DNA of 64,000 nt from Tricholoma matsutake (GCA_026075535.2 AP026549.1:2418001-2482000), one strand, 5' to 3'; shown: positions 46,572-59,857, numbered from the stretch's first letter. Made by a program: numbers and translations. The notes: generated by a model not told the origin, from the sequence alone.

Positions 46572-48088
46572 TCAGGCAGGGTGTACCACCCTGCCTTGCA
46601 GTACTTGCTGATTTTCTTGGTGAGGGGTTTCCTCATTGAGTCTGGACATTTCAGAAGATAGTAGTTATACTTCTTCTTTTCCTCCACCAATGGAATATGG
46701 TGGTTCACTTCCCTAAATGGAGGAAGTGCTTCCAGTACTCCACTGAGCATGTCGCTGAAGTTGTCGAGCTACTCCTTTCTTAGGCATGGAATGTCTTTCT
46801 CAGTCAATGGGCCCTTTGCCCTTGACTTCTCTGCTTGGTCTTTGCACATAGCAAAGAGTATATTGTTCAAGTCATTCATCTGCTCCACTGGTAGAACAGA
46901 TGGAAGGGATTGGTCAAGCCCAGGTTGCTCAAACCTGGGGCTGTTGGGATACCATTCCCAAGTAAACTCCTGGATGATCTCTTCCTGATCATCCTCTTCA
47001 TCATCACTGTTGGGCTCCTTGTCCTCCAGTTCCTCCAGTCCCAACAATATGGGATCTGTGGACTTTAGTCCATTTGGATGAGGTCTGTCCTTGTCCTCTA
47101 TTTCCTCAATCTCCACCGACCTCTGATGGCAGGTTGGAGATTGCACCCTTGTTGAGCTGGGTCCCAGTTTGTCTGGGTCTTTGTTAGGTTTGACAGCAGC
47201 TCTAAGACCACTATCTAGTCAGTTCTCCTTGGGCAAGGTTGGATGCATGGCATGCCATTGTGCTTGACGGAATGTGCTCTCACCCTCAATAATTGTTTTG
47301 AGGACCTTACTCTTGATCCAGACTTTGTCGCATTTGAAGTCCAGGATGACACCATGTTTCCTCATGAAAATGGTGCCCAGAATGGTGTCGTACCTATTGA
47401 TGTCAGCTACATCAAAGTAATGGGAACCTGTTGCTTTGCTGATCTTGAAATTGGCAAAGAGTCAAAAGTTGATCTTTGAATGACTTCCAACAGTGCCCAA
47501 TTGCAGGTGCACCAGCTCTTCCAACTCGTGGGCTTTCAAGTTTGCAGACATTGTGAACTCTGGGGAAATGGAGTCAGATGTGCAGCCTGAATCCAACAGA
47601 ATGTATGCTTTGAGGTTGTGAAGTTTCATCTTCACAACAAAGCACCAATTATCCATCTCAGTACAGGGAGGACAGGTAATCTTCTTGGAAGATTTCCTTA
47701 ACACAGCAGTGCCCTCAAATGTGGGTTTTGCTTTGATCAGGCTGTCCATCATGACACCAAATCTTTCTTTAAGGGTCATAATTTTTTCATGCCCTGGATT
47801 TTTAGAGTTGACCTCTGATTCCAAAGAGAGGCAGTCATCAGATTCATAATCCAGTGACAATTCTTGGATAGCATATAACTGCTCTGAGACAGATGACTCA
47901 CTGGTGTATGAGTCAACATCTGATTCCATATTGTACAGTTCCCCTTCAGAACTGTACTGAGAGCCCAAGGGATAGGCTTCTGTTTCAGCTGTCCCATAGT
48001 CTGAGGCAGCATATTCCTCAGAATTGCTGCATGCCATGGCAAACCTTTCTGTCACTGGAGGATCAGGGTCATTCTGAATGTCCTGCAC
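46547..48088 (-). pseudogene. Protease and RT N-terminal region of the old gypsy element
   Basis: An acidic Ser/Tyr/Glu-rich N-terminal segment leads into the retropepsin motif (AYILLDSGCTSDSISPEF, active DSG), then VHLQLGTVGSHSKINF. After a broken stretch (47150-47460) come an acidic linker (LEELEDKEPNSDDEEDD) and LPPFREVNHHIPLVEEKKKY, the conserved entry to reverse transcriptase. Several stops and frame changes separate the pieces. Confidence 0.75.
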
Positions 48089-48293
48089 TGGGACATGCGA
48101 GCTGGATGCTCACCTGTCCCTGTCATGGGATTTATGATCAGACAATATGACTGATCCTTCTCTCACAGTGTCGTGAATCATGACAATCCTTATAATGATT
48201 CTTGTCATGGGATCTTGAATGATTACCCCTCTGATAGTCATAATATCTTGACCTATTGTGCTCATAGGGGCAGTCTCTGGACTGATCATTGGA

Positions 48294-50670
48294 TCAGTCT
48301 GCAGTTTGATCCTTTTTCTTCAATGGTTTAATCAAAGAGCTAGTGCCCTTCAATCTCATCAAATCTATTGCACACTTCTTTTCCTTGAAGCCTTTCATCA
48401 TTCTTCTGATGTCCTCTGCCTCTTGGGCAAAGAACAATATTTCCTCCATGGAGGCAGTCTCCATGGTGCAGCCTTTATCCAAGATAAAGGTTATAATGTT
48501 CACTGGTAATTCAGTCACCAGTTGTGACCAGAAGGTAAATGCATCTGGAGCTTCTATCATCCTGTTAGCATAATGCTCCAGCTTGTAGTAGTAGCTCATG
48601 ATGCCATCCTCAGTGTCATACTCAACTTTCCAGAATTTATCTGATGTGTCATGCATTGAATTATCATGGGCTGACTGGTCATAAAGACCGTTATCACATC
48701 TTTGAAAGTCCAGTGCATGTAGGGAACTGCACAGGTTTTACCTGTGGGTTTCCCACATTTTTATTTCCTAATTTATTCAATGAGTTTTGCATGAAAAATC
48801 ATGAAAAAAAGATTTTCTGGAAGCTTTTTGTTGGCTCTTTGTGATGTAACACATAAAACAATATTTGGGTGACATATGTCATGTGACAAGGTCAAAAATA
48901 AATTATTTTGTCCCTTGTATCACAAGCATCCATTGAATAGCTATCAGAAAATCATTTTTTCATGAGTTTTCATGCAAAACTCATTGAGTAAATTAGGATA
49001 TAAAAGCATGGGAAACCTGCAGGTAAAACCTGTGCAGTTCCCTAAGTGCATGCATCAATATTGTCCTCAAACCAGGAAAGCACATTGTCCTCTAGAAACA
49101 TCATGGTGAATTCTATTTGATCAGAGTCATTCTCTCCCTCAACCATCGAAGTAAACTGTTGAGCCAATGCTCAAACACCTTGGTGTCCTGGTTCCCACCA
49201 TACTTTGGCAGGTTTGGAACCTGAGGTCCATTCTTGCCTCCAATGGCAGGAGTATCACATAAAACAGAGACTTTGCTGTCTATCTATTGGTGAAATTTGG
49301 CATGCATGGCTCTCAAATATTTTGAAGATCTGTGAGGACCCTTTTCTCTATACAAGTTGGCACCTCTGGTATGAGATCGCATGTGTGTGGTCTCTCTGTA
49401 TGACTTGGTAGTCACAATTCCAAACCTGTCTCAATGGGAAAGTGGTCTTTCTTCTCTTTGTCGGACATCTGGCAAAGTTGGAATTACAGATACCTCATTG
49501 GTGGATGAGGAACACTTAGATCTGCCCTTACCATGGCATGGGTTGTAGGATGAATTACCATCACTGCTACTGTCATCTCTGGGGTCATCACCTCCTGGAG
49601 CATCCCTGTAATCTGCATGACTCTGTGCAGGTTTATTGGGTGAGCCAGAAGACCTATTCTCATGATGGGCATCATGAGATTGGGGGTCCTTCATTTCCCA
49701 AGGATTCCTGTTCTTGCCAAACCTTATCCCTTGATCAGGAATATTGGTGGACAGTCCATCTCAGAGATCACCATCACGCACTCATTGCAGCACAATTCTG
49801 TTTGTAGTGTCATAATGTACCCTCTTCTTTGAGGGTACCTCTGAAACCACATCAGGGAATTCTCTATATTGTACAGGCATCTGAGGATGCCTGTATGAAT
49901 AGTTGTCACAGCAAGGTGTACAGATTGAAATTCAATAGGTCTTTGCAATGTAGAGCACAGATCTCATTGGCGATCTGTGTATACTGTGTGCCAAGGGTTT
50001 TCTTCCCCTTTGGTGCCAATCAGTCAATTTTCTTCCTCAACTGTCTTCCTTTCTTCTCTCCTAATCCGCCGTGTGTCTTCCAACATCAGTGTTGCTGGTG
50101 CTGATGTGCACAGTAACTCATTCCATTTTGGAGAAAGATTTTGGGGTGTCATCAACTACTGAACAGACTGAATTCCCAGGAGCAGTCTCTCAGTAGTAAT
50201 CTCTGGGCCTATGGGTCCCAGAGGAGAAAGCAATTTTTGTCCCAGAGGTCTGAGCTGCATTCTCATTCCCAACTACCTCTCAGTGAAGTTGATCTTTTTG
50301 ATCCACCTTCACTTTCGTAGTCATTGATGGTTGTGCATCAATCATGCAGTTCTAAAAGTTAAAAGTGATGGCGCCAACACTCTCAACTCATCTTGATGCA
50401 AATTGAGCAGCTGCATCACTTTAGATGGATACGGATCAATTCTCAAAGTGCCTGCGGGCTCTTCGAGAGACATGGGACTGGGATTGTTCCAATTCTTATT
50501 CTTTGACCTGGTTTCAAGGTCATTGCAGTGGTCGATGAGGTTGAAAATTTTTTCTGTGGTACTTTTACTATATCACAGTCCTTTGCAGATCATGATGGGA
50601 AGTTTTCTCCTTCATGGGAGAATTTCAGGGTCAATTTTGATGATGTTTGCTGATGGGGCAAAGTTGAGCT
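48294..50670 (-). pseudogene. Gag remnant of the old gypsy element
   Basis: Minus-strand gag-like segment FWKVEYDTEDGIMSYYYKLE with LVTELPVNIITFILDKGCTM and EAEDIRRMMKGFKEKK. More scattered gag-like frames run on to about 50670 (for example a Ser/Asp/His-rich stretch at 49431-49694). A MITE at 48720-49044 splits it. Confidence 0.55.
48720..49044. mobile_element. hAT-type foldback MITE, 325 bp, perfect 8-bp duplication
   Basis: Perfect 25-bp terminal inverted repeats (48720-48744 and 49020-49044; TAGGGAACTGCACAGG at the left end) extend imperfectly to over 100 bp each, so the element folds back. The flanking direct repeat AGTGCATG is exact (48712-48719 and 49045-49052). No coding capacity. 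Confidence 0.95.
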
Positions 50671-50699
50671 TAAACTCTATATAGTGTTTGAAAGTTCAG

Positions 50700-52003
50700 T
50701 CAGGTTCAGTTTTCGGCCCTATTTTAGCCTAACCAAACCCTGACTGGTTCATTGGCCTTTCAAATTGCCTAAGAACCTAACTGAACCACCCCTAACCAGT
50801 CAGGAGCAGTCAGGTTCAGGTATAGAACCGGTTCTAGTCAGTTCTGGCTGAACTCAGTCAGAACCAGTGCTAACCAGCTCTGACCGGTCACCAAACTGGA
50901 GAACCATGATTAAAAAAAGAGATTATCTATTTATATTCTATATTATATGAACTATGAGGCAGACGATGCATGAACACGCATCATCTACCACTACCTAGAT
51001 GAGTTACACCTCAAACTGAGGTGTATGACTCGAGGCAGGTGGAGGTTCTCAAAGCAGAGGTGGCTGGAGGAGCAGGATGAGATGCCTGTGCTGAGGCAGC
51101 CATACAAATGAGGAGGATGAAGGTTGAGATGTGCCATTGATACATCACAGCTCGGTGTCATTGTTGTTTATTGTTGATGTCCTCTCCATCTTTGCAGTGA
51201 GGGAGGGGATGGTCAGGGGCAGCAGCAGTCGGTGTTGACAAGAATAAAACACAAGATTCACCCACTCACTTTGGGAGCAAGCAGAAGCTTGGAGTGGTTG
51301 GGGGCTGGTGTTGCCATCATTGTCTGTTGGTGGAGAAGGGTGATGCCAAGCAGTAGAAATAATGTGTATCGTTAGTGAATGAAGAAAAGAAAAGAACAAA
51401 AAACATACCTGGGGCCATCTGTCACTTCCCCTTATCCTCCCCCCAGTCATTGTCTCCTGTACTCCCCTCCACCCCTCCAGCGTCGACACAGAGAGAAGGT
51501 GTCTAGATGTGAAAGAAAAAAGGAAAAGAAAAGATCAGTCATTTGAAAAAAAAGTGAAAAGAAACAAAGACATACATGTCAACAATGACATGTGTTGCCA
51601 TCATCATCCTCTTCGGCTTTGGGGCATAACAAATGAGAGGTGGTGGTGGTTGTGACAGAACAGCTGTGCTGAGGTGGGAGTGAAGTGACAATGTTTGATG
51701 CGGCTGTTGAATCAAGCTGCAAACATGTTGTGGCAGAAGGTGCCAGTGCACTGAGCAGTGCATTTTGTGAATCAGGTGCATGCCTTTTCATGACAGTGAA
51801 AGAACTTTTTATTCGCACTTTGCAGTATCAATGAAATTTCACCAAAACCCCAAAAGATTCTACAACTCCTTTGACTCCTTCAAATTAACAACGGTGTTTT
51901 GCAGTGGAGGATCTTGTCCACGAGATTATCAGTGCTGGTCCCAATGGTTGTAGCAAATGGCAGAGGAAATATATTGGGCATAGTAGATCTAAGCAGAGCT
52001 ATC
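50700..52003. other. hAT subterminal repeats and 3' noncoding region
   Basis: 50690-50910 holds many copies of a GGTTC/TCAGTCAG-type word, mirrored at 56515-56690, as expected for hAT transposase-binding arrays. 50920-51900 has no recognisable gene. Confidence 0.55.
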
Positions 52004-55000
52004 TTACAGATGATCCCATGAGTCAATCTCCCCCTGTTCCCACTCCCTCATCTCATCATCCTCAACAAGAAAATGCACAAAGATTTCCTCAATGTCTTCA
52101 ACCTCCTCAGTATTCAGTGCAGCCCAGTTGATAAACTTGTCATGCCATGCAAACTTCAAGATTTGCAGTTCTTCAAAAACAGCTGGTGAAAGACGAGCAT
52201 GGTGGTCTGTCGCAATGAGTTTGGCTGCAGAAAAGAGGTGTTTGCATGGAACGGCTGATGCTTGGACTGGCAAAACATCCAGGGTGATCCTGGCGAGTGT
52301 TGGATATATCTTCACGTGGTCCTGACTCCTGGTCATGGAAATGAGCAGTTATTGGATAGTAGTTAATTTATAAATGTAACTCACTGACCACCACTTGACG
52401 ATGTCTGTCTCTCGAGTGATGTCTGCAGAAACCTCCTTGAGATAGTGTCACAATTCAGCAGCCCACTCCTCATCAACCTCCTCTGAAATCAACATCTGGT
52501 GGTGCCAATCATATTCAGAAAGGAGGGACTCCAATCCTTCTTGGAGTAATCCAGGTGGAGATGGTGAGCTGTTCAGATCATTGGCTCTTGTGGCTCATGG
52601 GTGATTATTCCAATATTCAGCCACCTTGCAACCAATAATTGTCATTAAGAAACCAATAATAGGATAGATTTGTAATGTACCATGTCTTCAACAATTTTGA
52701 GAGCCTCATCATGCCAGTTCTTTGTGTTCTTGTTACCAGCTGCATGTTCTGCAGCTTGTTCCTCAGCGCCTCCCCATGCTTTCTGGATATATTGCATCTT
52801 GAAATATGGATGGAGCACTTGAGAAATGATGAATGTGCCAATACATGTGGAGAAAAAGAAACAACTTACCTAATGTGAGAACATATGCCAGCTTGCTATC
52901 GAACTTCGAGTAATACTTGAATAGTTGAGCGAGGCCATCGTTGATTGCGCTATGGTACAGCTCATATCTCGGATCAGTGACCTTCACCTCCCACATGGAC
53001 TGCAGTTCTTCGAGGGCTGGGAGCGCACGATAGAGTGTCGGCTGCTTCTCTGCCGAAAAATGATGTAAAATAAGATGGGTTAAAAGAGTAATCCATTGAA
53101 ACTCACAGCAAGAATCATTTTTGCATCCAAAACTCAGGCCCAGTCCGATTCATCCAGGGCGAATGCCACCCATGGAATATTCTTGGTGAGTCATCTGTCA
53201 TGTTGCAGGGTAGTGATAAGGCCATAGAGCTGATCAGCAGATGAGATAAAAAGATTGATTGGCTGAAAAATATCATTAATGGGGGGGTTCAGTGTGATTA
53301 GTAGTGAGTGATGCACCCCCTTGAGATTGTATGCTCGATCGAGCATGCCATAGGCTGTTCCCCAGCATGTGTTGCTGTGAAGGGTGATCTTCAGTGGTGT
53401 CACAATGCTGCATTCAGTCTGGAGCTTCTCAAAATATTGGATGTGCTGGCCAGATGCTTGAATCTACAGATTCATGAGTCAGAAATGATAAATGGGAGAG
53501 AACAGAGATCCAACCTTGATTGTAAGGGTGTGAATGATGGCAATTACATCCAGCTGACCATTGAGTACATGGTTGCCAGGATCAGTTGGATCATATTCCC
53601 ATATGGCATTGGTAGTTTTGACAACTGCGATCTTTGTAATGTGGGACATCACATTGATGTTTGCCAGATTAACCACATGTTCCAGGCATCTAAGGGTAAG
53701 TTGGCATGAGTGAGAGGGTTTCAGCATGTGAACATATGGCATCTGATTCTCAGCTGCAGACCAATGCAGTAAATTGCGGTAGAGATGTTGAGACTCGACA
53801 GTGTCACAAAATGTGTTGTTGGATGATGTGTTGTCCAGCATGGTGGCATACAGCTAGAACAAATGTGATAATTACAACAACCATCAAGGTGATTACATAT
53901 AATGACACACCTTAGAATACTTGGAGGATGTTATGCCAACATGATCACAGAGCCCAAGAAAGTATCGCCCAAGATTGTTCCCGGCATGCGTTCCATGCAG
54001 TAGATGGAATCTGACTACCTCTGATTGAAGGGTCCAGGCTTCTGTTTTGGCGTCAACGTCAATCCAATGTGCCATCATACCTAGGTATCCGGCCTTGGTT
54101 GTGTTGGTGGTCCAACCATCTGCCATAGTTGATACTTTTCCTTGAACAGACTATAAGCTGGTTAGTACAGATCTGGTTTGGGAGGTTGGAATTCTTACCT
54201 GTATTTGTTTTTTGAGGTCTTCCAGATGTGTGACGTACTGATTATGGATATAGGCTTTGACATCATGTGTGCTCAGTAATTCAGAACACTTGGTATGTGG
54301 GTGCATAGCCACAAGACAATTTCAGAAAGACACCTTATCAGCAAGCATCAGGGCCTAGATACATTTCCATCAGAATGTTCAACAGATATCAAGCCACCTG
54401 ACTTACCTGGTTGTCGCATGCATAGTGAATGGCAGGGGTATGCAAAACCCTGGGGGTATTTGTCAAGGGTAGTTGAGGATAGGGGTGAGGGTACAGAATT
54501 TTATACCCTCAGCCAACCCTTACCCTTGGGAGGGGTCTGAGGGTAGGTAGAATTCCTGGATGGGGGGCATATCATAGAGATAATTTGCACTAGGACCTAT
54601 GCAGAGGTTATGCTAAATTTCAAGGGATTATACATTCCATTTACCTTAGAATGATGGTTTGATGTTATATGGTTTACAAACTATACATAGCCATGGCCAA
54701 TGGAAAATGTGCTCCTGCTATGATCCCAGCATGCACTCACTGACAATGAACAATTATAATATCTGTTCCCTGCCATGTCCCTCCATCTCTGTCAAATTCT
54801 GTCCATATAAGAATCCCCATCATTATGCATCATCTCTGATGCCATCTCCCTTGTTGCCACTTGCAAAGCAATTCTGCAACAGGCCACAATCAGTGAGTGA
54901 CCCTCTGAGCTGTTGAGTTCAGAGCATATTATGCAGCCCATGGAGCTAAAGCCAACTTGAAATTTGTCTGCTACTTGTAGCTGCATATGCTAGTGTCACT

Positions 55001-56286
55001 GCTATTGGATTGCTCTTTCCAGGATTGGCCATTTCCTAGTGCCAGTCTGGTTTATAACAGTTACTAAACAGCACTCTTATACCACCAACTTAAGGAAGTG
55101 GCTAGAAGTCCTGTTTCTTGAAACAATTCATAGTAACAGTGGTTTGAGTCACTACCCTGGTGCACTACCCTGGGGGTATTGTGTACCCTCAATACCCCTC
55201 CATACCCTTACCCATACACCTGAAAACCCTGACCCTTTCAAGGGGTAAAGGGTTTTGGAGGGTAGGGGTAAGGGTAGCCTCAAAATACCCCAGGGTTACC
55301 CCTGCCATATGCAACATGTTGAGCAACTGCATCTAACACCCCCTCCATTGTAAACTCGACCGGCTTATTCACCTTCTGAAAATCCAATATCCGCTGTTTC
55401 TTCGTCTTCTTCTCCTCAGCTGCTTTCATCAACACATCTGCTGGGATACATCGCTGGTTCATCATTATCAGTGGCATTGCTGTGGTGCAGCGTGCCTTGT
55501 ATTCCTCATAGTGATACGAGTGGATGTGGTTGCAACAGGAAGTGTTTGAGCCAGTGAGAAAACAGTCCCAGAGGGCATGGGGTGGGCATTGTTGACTCTC
55601 AACAGCCTGGTCAACTTCATCTCTGGTGGAAGGTAAGTATCTGATTGTGCTTCATTTACTTTTGTCACTTACTTGCAAACCGTGCACCACCTTCCAAAGC
55701 ATTGATTTTCCCATTCTTCTTGAAGCTCACCTGGACCCTTATCATGAAGATTGTTAAGAAATTGTGCATGCTATCCTTCTTTGTACAGACTAGAGTGGGG
55801 ATACCAGCTCCTTGCTGTTCATTCAGGTCCTGTTGCATGGCTGGTAAGATCACTCCACTTTAGCCTCTCATGCATGACGACTTACTTCATTTTCAGCCTC
55901 CTCAGTCCCCTTGTCTCCCTTGACCTCATCTGGATTCTCTTCATCTGCAACCTCATCCTCATCCTCATCCACCACCACTACTGTCTTTCTCTTTCATTTG
56001 CACTTCTTTGATGTTCCTGCAGCATCTGTATCAGATTTGTCAGGTGTGCTGTGGGTCTTTGCCTTTTTCTTCTTCCATTTTGTCAAGAATCTCCATTGGA
56101 GGATGACATGGACTCATCATCATTGCTGACAACCCTCTTCTGACTAGACTTGTCCGATTGTGCCATTGCTTTTGATTCTGTTAATTGCTGCTTTGTTCCT
56201 GCTTTGGATTTTGGCTGATTGATTCTTATAGATGAATGGGTGCTTGGTGCTGAGGGCATAGCAGATGTGGGGGTGAGACATTGCAT
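52004..56286 (-). pseudogene. hAT-family transposase, multi-exon and decayed
   Basis: A Ser/Lys-rich N-terminus starts at an ATG at 56286, followed by a region with GKINALEGGARFASK and NKPVEFTMEGVLDAVAQHVA (typical hAT N-terminal wording). Catalytic core: MADGWTTNTTKAGYLGMMAH (first Asp) and MLDNTSSNNTFC (second Asp), with LEHVVNLANINVMSHITKI and AIWEYDPTDPGNHVL. The C-terminal dimerisation domain contains YPTLARITLDVLPVQASAVP, LFSAAKLIATDHHARLSP and LQILKFAWHDKFINW. Stops between exons (for example near 53460 and 53190) and the nested insertion make it unlikely to be functional. Confidence 0.85.
54431..55308. mobile_element. Nested non-autonomous element inside the hAT transposase gene
   Basis: Inverted ends TGGCAGGGGTA (54431) and TACCCCTGCCA (55308) with mirrored ACCCTGGGGGTATT-like words. 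It separates the minus-strand frames ...LDAVAQHVA and CDNQ, which join into the family's usual HVACDNQ if the element is removed. A clean target duplication was not resolved. Confidence 0.6.
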
Positions 56287-56705
56287 GAAGAATGTCGCAT
56301 GTAGGTATTAATTGTGCTGATTATCACCTCGATGTGCTGCAGAATGGCATCATGGATTGCCTCATTACTCTTGTTCGCCTGCAGATTGCCTCATGGCCTC
56401 TCATTTGGTTCACTTTATGACATGTTTTGAATCTTTTCTGCTTTGAGTACTGGGATAAACAGCAGATACAACATAGCTAAGATTGAACATGATGATGGCA
56501 AAGCATGGTGACTATGATCAGGTTCTGACCAGTTGTAGTCGGTTCTGACTGGTTCATTTGGTACCACCATAGTGCCCTGACCTGACTGTGACATGCATCA
56601 GAAGGCCCTGACCCTGACCAAAAGTTCGGTCAGTTTCAGTCATGTTCGGTTCGGTTCTGGTTATTTCTGGTTAGCCTAACCTGACTTCAAAACACTAACT
56701 CTATA

Positions 56706-57421
56706 TGAGTTTGAGTGTTCAAAAAGTCTTGTAAGTTGTAAGGGGATCTCTTAAGGATCACATGGCATAGAACACGAATTACATATATTATGTTCATTTT
56801 TGGTGCAATAGTAAAAAAGAATAATCTACATTGCATAAGACTGGTCCTATATTGGGACCAGTCGAGGTCTACATCAAGAAATTATAATAAATATGTACAA
56901 AGGGCATAAGGCCTGGATCACTACAGCCTGATTCTTGCCTCACTCTGACACTGATGGATCCTGAAAAATTATTACTGCACAGTCACCTTCCATGAAGAGC
57001 TTAAATCAGGCAAGACCAAGAGACAACAAAGAATTCCAGCTAAGCACTTAGGTTGTGATGCAATCATGTGAACAATGAACATGACACAGTCTGGAAATGT
57101 TGTAACTGATCCCATACCAAAACTGGATGTAAATGGACCGATGGACCATTTACATTGATCATAGTTTGGTCTGGTTATGGTTTTTTTTTGCAGTTAAAGT
57201 GACTGGACCTGAAAACACTACATGGTACTGGGGACCCTTTAATTCTGTAGAGATTATAGGTTGTGTTGAGCTCATCAGGCACACTGTGCTCACATACAAA
57301 TAGATATATATGGTTTCATGTATAATCTATTTCTGTAGTCTAGTCTTCTCTCCACTCCTCATTGTCATATGCCCTTTCTACAGATCCTCCAGTGCCATGG
57401 TATGAGCCTGAAACAAGATCT
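56706..57421. other. No gene; possible 5' remnant of the old gypsy element
   Basis: AT-rich sequence containing an inverted repeat GACTGGTCC/GGACCAGTC near 56840-56865. It may hold the decayed leader or LTR of the invaded retroelement, followed by the 3' flank of the DUF6534 gene. Confidence 0.35.
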
Positions 57422-58839
57422 TCAAGACCTTGCATCAGGATATTCCACAGGCACACCCAGGGTCTGATTACTTGGAGCAGTGAAAGAACTACCCTGGAGG
57501 TGGGAAGGCATAGTAAATCCCACAATTTGAGTTTCATTCCACCCTCCAGACACTTGAATACGATGAGTGAAATTTACCATCATTGCATTGGAATAAATCT
57601 TCCCAAGGACCATGACTAGTGTGGGTGAAATGTAGGCACTGTGGGCATCAAATGTAGGAAGGGTAGATATTAGATAGGTTGCAGCTATGAACACTGCAGA
57701 CAATGAGGATTAGTAGTCAGTCATGGTTGTAGGAAAGCATGCATAAAGAGTTCATGACGTACTGGTGACTGTACCAGTTTCTATTGCCAAACGAACAAGT
57801 TTCACCAGAAGTACATGGGTAGTTTTCCAACCAGTGTCATTGTGCAATAACTATACTTTAGGTTATATCTTTACAACATTCAAGTTTTTGAAGTGGGCAC
57901 ATACAAAGTAAGTCATGGCAATGGCAATGGCTAGGTCACAGGTAATGCCAAAGCCACCCCACATATACTGAAATCAGGGGATTTGTGAGATTAACAAGAC
58001 AGATCAGCAATCTAACAAACCTTACCAGAAAGGAATTTGAGTATGGGTGTATGTTGTATGGCATTTTGGCATCAGCAGGTCCAGGCACTCCAAACAGTAA
58101 CCCTGCACTTATGATTATTAGAACAAATTGGACCAAAGCCAGCTGATAACATTGAGAAAGGTTTACAACTGTGGTGATGGAAAAGAAAAAAAAACATACA
58201 AGAACAATAAAGATCATGATTGCCCGTGAGTGTGCAAGCAGGTGGAGGCGATATGCATAGAATGTTTGAACAACAAATGTAACTTTGTTGAGGCCATAAG
58301 TCACTTCTTTCATTGAATAACCATTCAACAGAGCATACCAGTTCCTCCCAACACAGATATTGCAATCCACAGTGTGATGTCACTTGGCCATCCCAGTGAG
58401 GGATCCAAGATAGAATAGTAGCGGAAGTCAAACATGGAGATGCCATTGTACAGAAGAAGAATTGTCTGCAGAGTCTCCAGCATGAACACACTGTACACCA
58501 GAACCTTGTTCAAAGGCCTATCCTCCGGGAATGCCAGGTAATACAAATCTTGAATATGTTTGCATCAGATATGGAGGATTTGCTACCAGGTCCACAACCA
58601 AACAAGATGCCTTTACTCACATACTTGAGCACAAAGGGCTCCATAGAGAGCCCCATTCAAGAGGAAACCAAGAATCTGTAACTTCACTTCACAACTGCTA
58701 ATGGCAAACCTCAAAGTTTAAAGACCAACATAAGAGCTATACGAACTAAGTTACAAGATATGTCAGCTTTCACAAATGGAAGCACAATAACTCACTCTGC
58801 AACAGGTCTTGGGTCCCAATCTGGAGGAAATTGGAACAT
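57422..58839 (-). CDS. DUF6534 multi-pass membrane protein, intact
   Basis: Eight exons with GT-AG introns join into exactly 318 codons (317 residues): 58839-58796, 58697-58621, 58548-58339, 58282-58200, 58142-58026, 57967-57905, 57850-57763, 57693-57422. Family wording: LGFLLNGALYGALCAQVYLYY, LAFPEDRPLNKVLVYSVFML, ETLQTILLLYNG, VVQTFYAYRLHLLAHS, GFGITCDLAIAIAMTYF, LVKLVRLAIETGTVT, SPTLVMVLGKIYSNAM. About seven hydrophobic segments are visible, as usual for this fungal family of unknown function, and the length is normal. No nonsense or frameshift, unlike everything to its left. The start fits because exon 1 (FQFPPDWDPRP) splices in frame. Exon borders are my own prediction. Confidence 0.88.
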
Positions 58840-59857
58840 GATTTTGAAGCTGTTGGCTTTCTGATTTTAGAGCAAGTTGGTGAGGGGCCAGAAGAAACTG
58901 TGGAAGAGGGGAACACAGACAGGAAGGGGTGCAGTAAAAGACGCAAAGAATGTGTGCGTGACGGACACCACAGACTCACAGGGAGATTTCGAAGCTGGGA
59001 AATGGGCGTAAAACAGCACTCTGAAATTGCTTCTTGTAACCACAAATTCGGTGATTGGTATCAACCGTAGTGAGGTCAGCGGCCTGTCACATCAATCAGC
59101 ACTCACAGTGACAGAAGGCGACATCATGTAAGCTTCGAGAATAAAACATGTCTTAGATCCGAAAAATCCAAACAGTGTACACGAATCTGATTCTTCGTAC
59201 AGCCTTCATCTGTTAAGGCCGGGGGAGGACAAGAACGGCGATAACAGAGGATGACAACAATAATAGCAAAATAATAGAAAGTACTGCAACGCCAAACACC
59301 AATGATAGGGAACAAACAGCGCGTGGCAGGAACGCAAAAGGACAACAGGAGCACAGGACGAACAGGAATAGAAATTTTCGAGAATCAAACTACAGCCAAG
59401 TCCGGGAGATCGTAGGATCGAACAAGGAGGTGAGTATAGCCGTCTCTATCATCACATGTATCATTAGATCGCAGCACTTGAAACCATAATCGAGTCAAAA
59501 TTTCGATTCGGCGGGCTGATCAGCCCAGAAACCGACGTCAGACCTCCATCTATGCTTTTGACATGTCATTGCATTTGCCCCCGACTATGTATGACCTACA
59601 CAATGAACCACAAGGTTCCCCTTGAACGAAACCCATTACGAGTCCCAGCCTCCCAGTATGCCGAAGAAACACTTTGTTCAGACAGGACTCATGTTAGAGA
59701 AAAGAACATAGCTCTGTATTGACCAACCGGTATGCAACTTCGAGTAGTCATCAAAATCATACGATAATTAGTTAGTATACCTCAAAAAACCAATCAAGAA
59801 AAAAAAAACATAGAATACCAAAAACATCACCAACACCTACGAACCCAACGAACCCAC
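58840..59857. other. Intergenic region between the two host genes
   Basis: Upstream region of the DUF6534 gene and downstream region of the zinc transporter, both on the minus strand. CpG frequency rises sharply from about 59060 onwards. No gene recognised; open frames at 58770-59070 are not supported. Confidence 0.5.

Larger units (their letters stand above)
41536..50681 (-). mobile_element. Old Ty3/gypsy retrotransposon remnant, 3'-truncated, multiply invaded
   Basis: Minus-strand gag, protease, reverse transcriptase, RNase H and integrase pieces in Ty3 order. Integrase stops in mid-domain next to the DUF6698 gene and no 3' LTR follows. Younger insertions at 42360-43078, 43354-43735, 44288-45948, 48720-49044 and 50682-56697 break it. 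The sequence is extremely CpG-poor: I count no CpG in 43981-44280. The 5' end probably continues beyond the hAT insertion at 56706. Confidence 0.8.
50682..56697 (-). mobile_element. hAT DNA transposon, 6.0 kb, perfect 8-bp duplication
   Basis: It starts TAGTGTTTGAAAG and ends TTCAAAACACTA, flanked by exact ACTCTATA copies (50674-50681 and 56698-56705). The subterminal regions are rich in variants of the word GGTTCTGACTGGTTC in both orientations. It encodes a decayed hAT transposase on the minus strand and contains a nested element. Confidence 0.93.

Noticed and set aside
50690..50910. CRISPR-like array of short repeats
   Set aside because: The repeats are degenerate, unevenly spaced and in both orientations; they are hAT subterminal repeats in a eukaryotic genome.
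58831..59070. Plus-strand 79-codon ORF opposite the DUF6534 5' region
   Set aside because: It overlaps the first exon and upstream region of a well-supported gene on the other strand and shows no domain.
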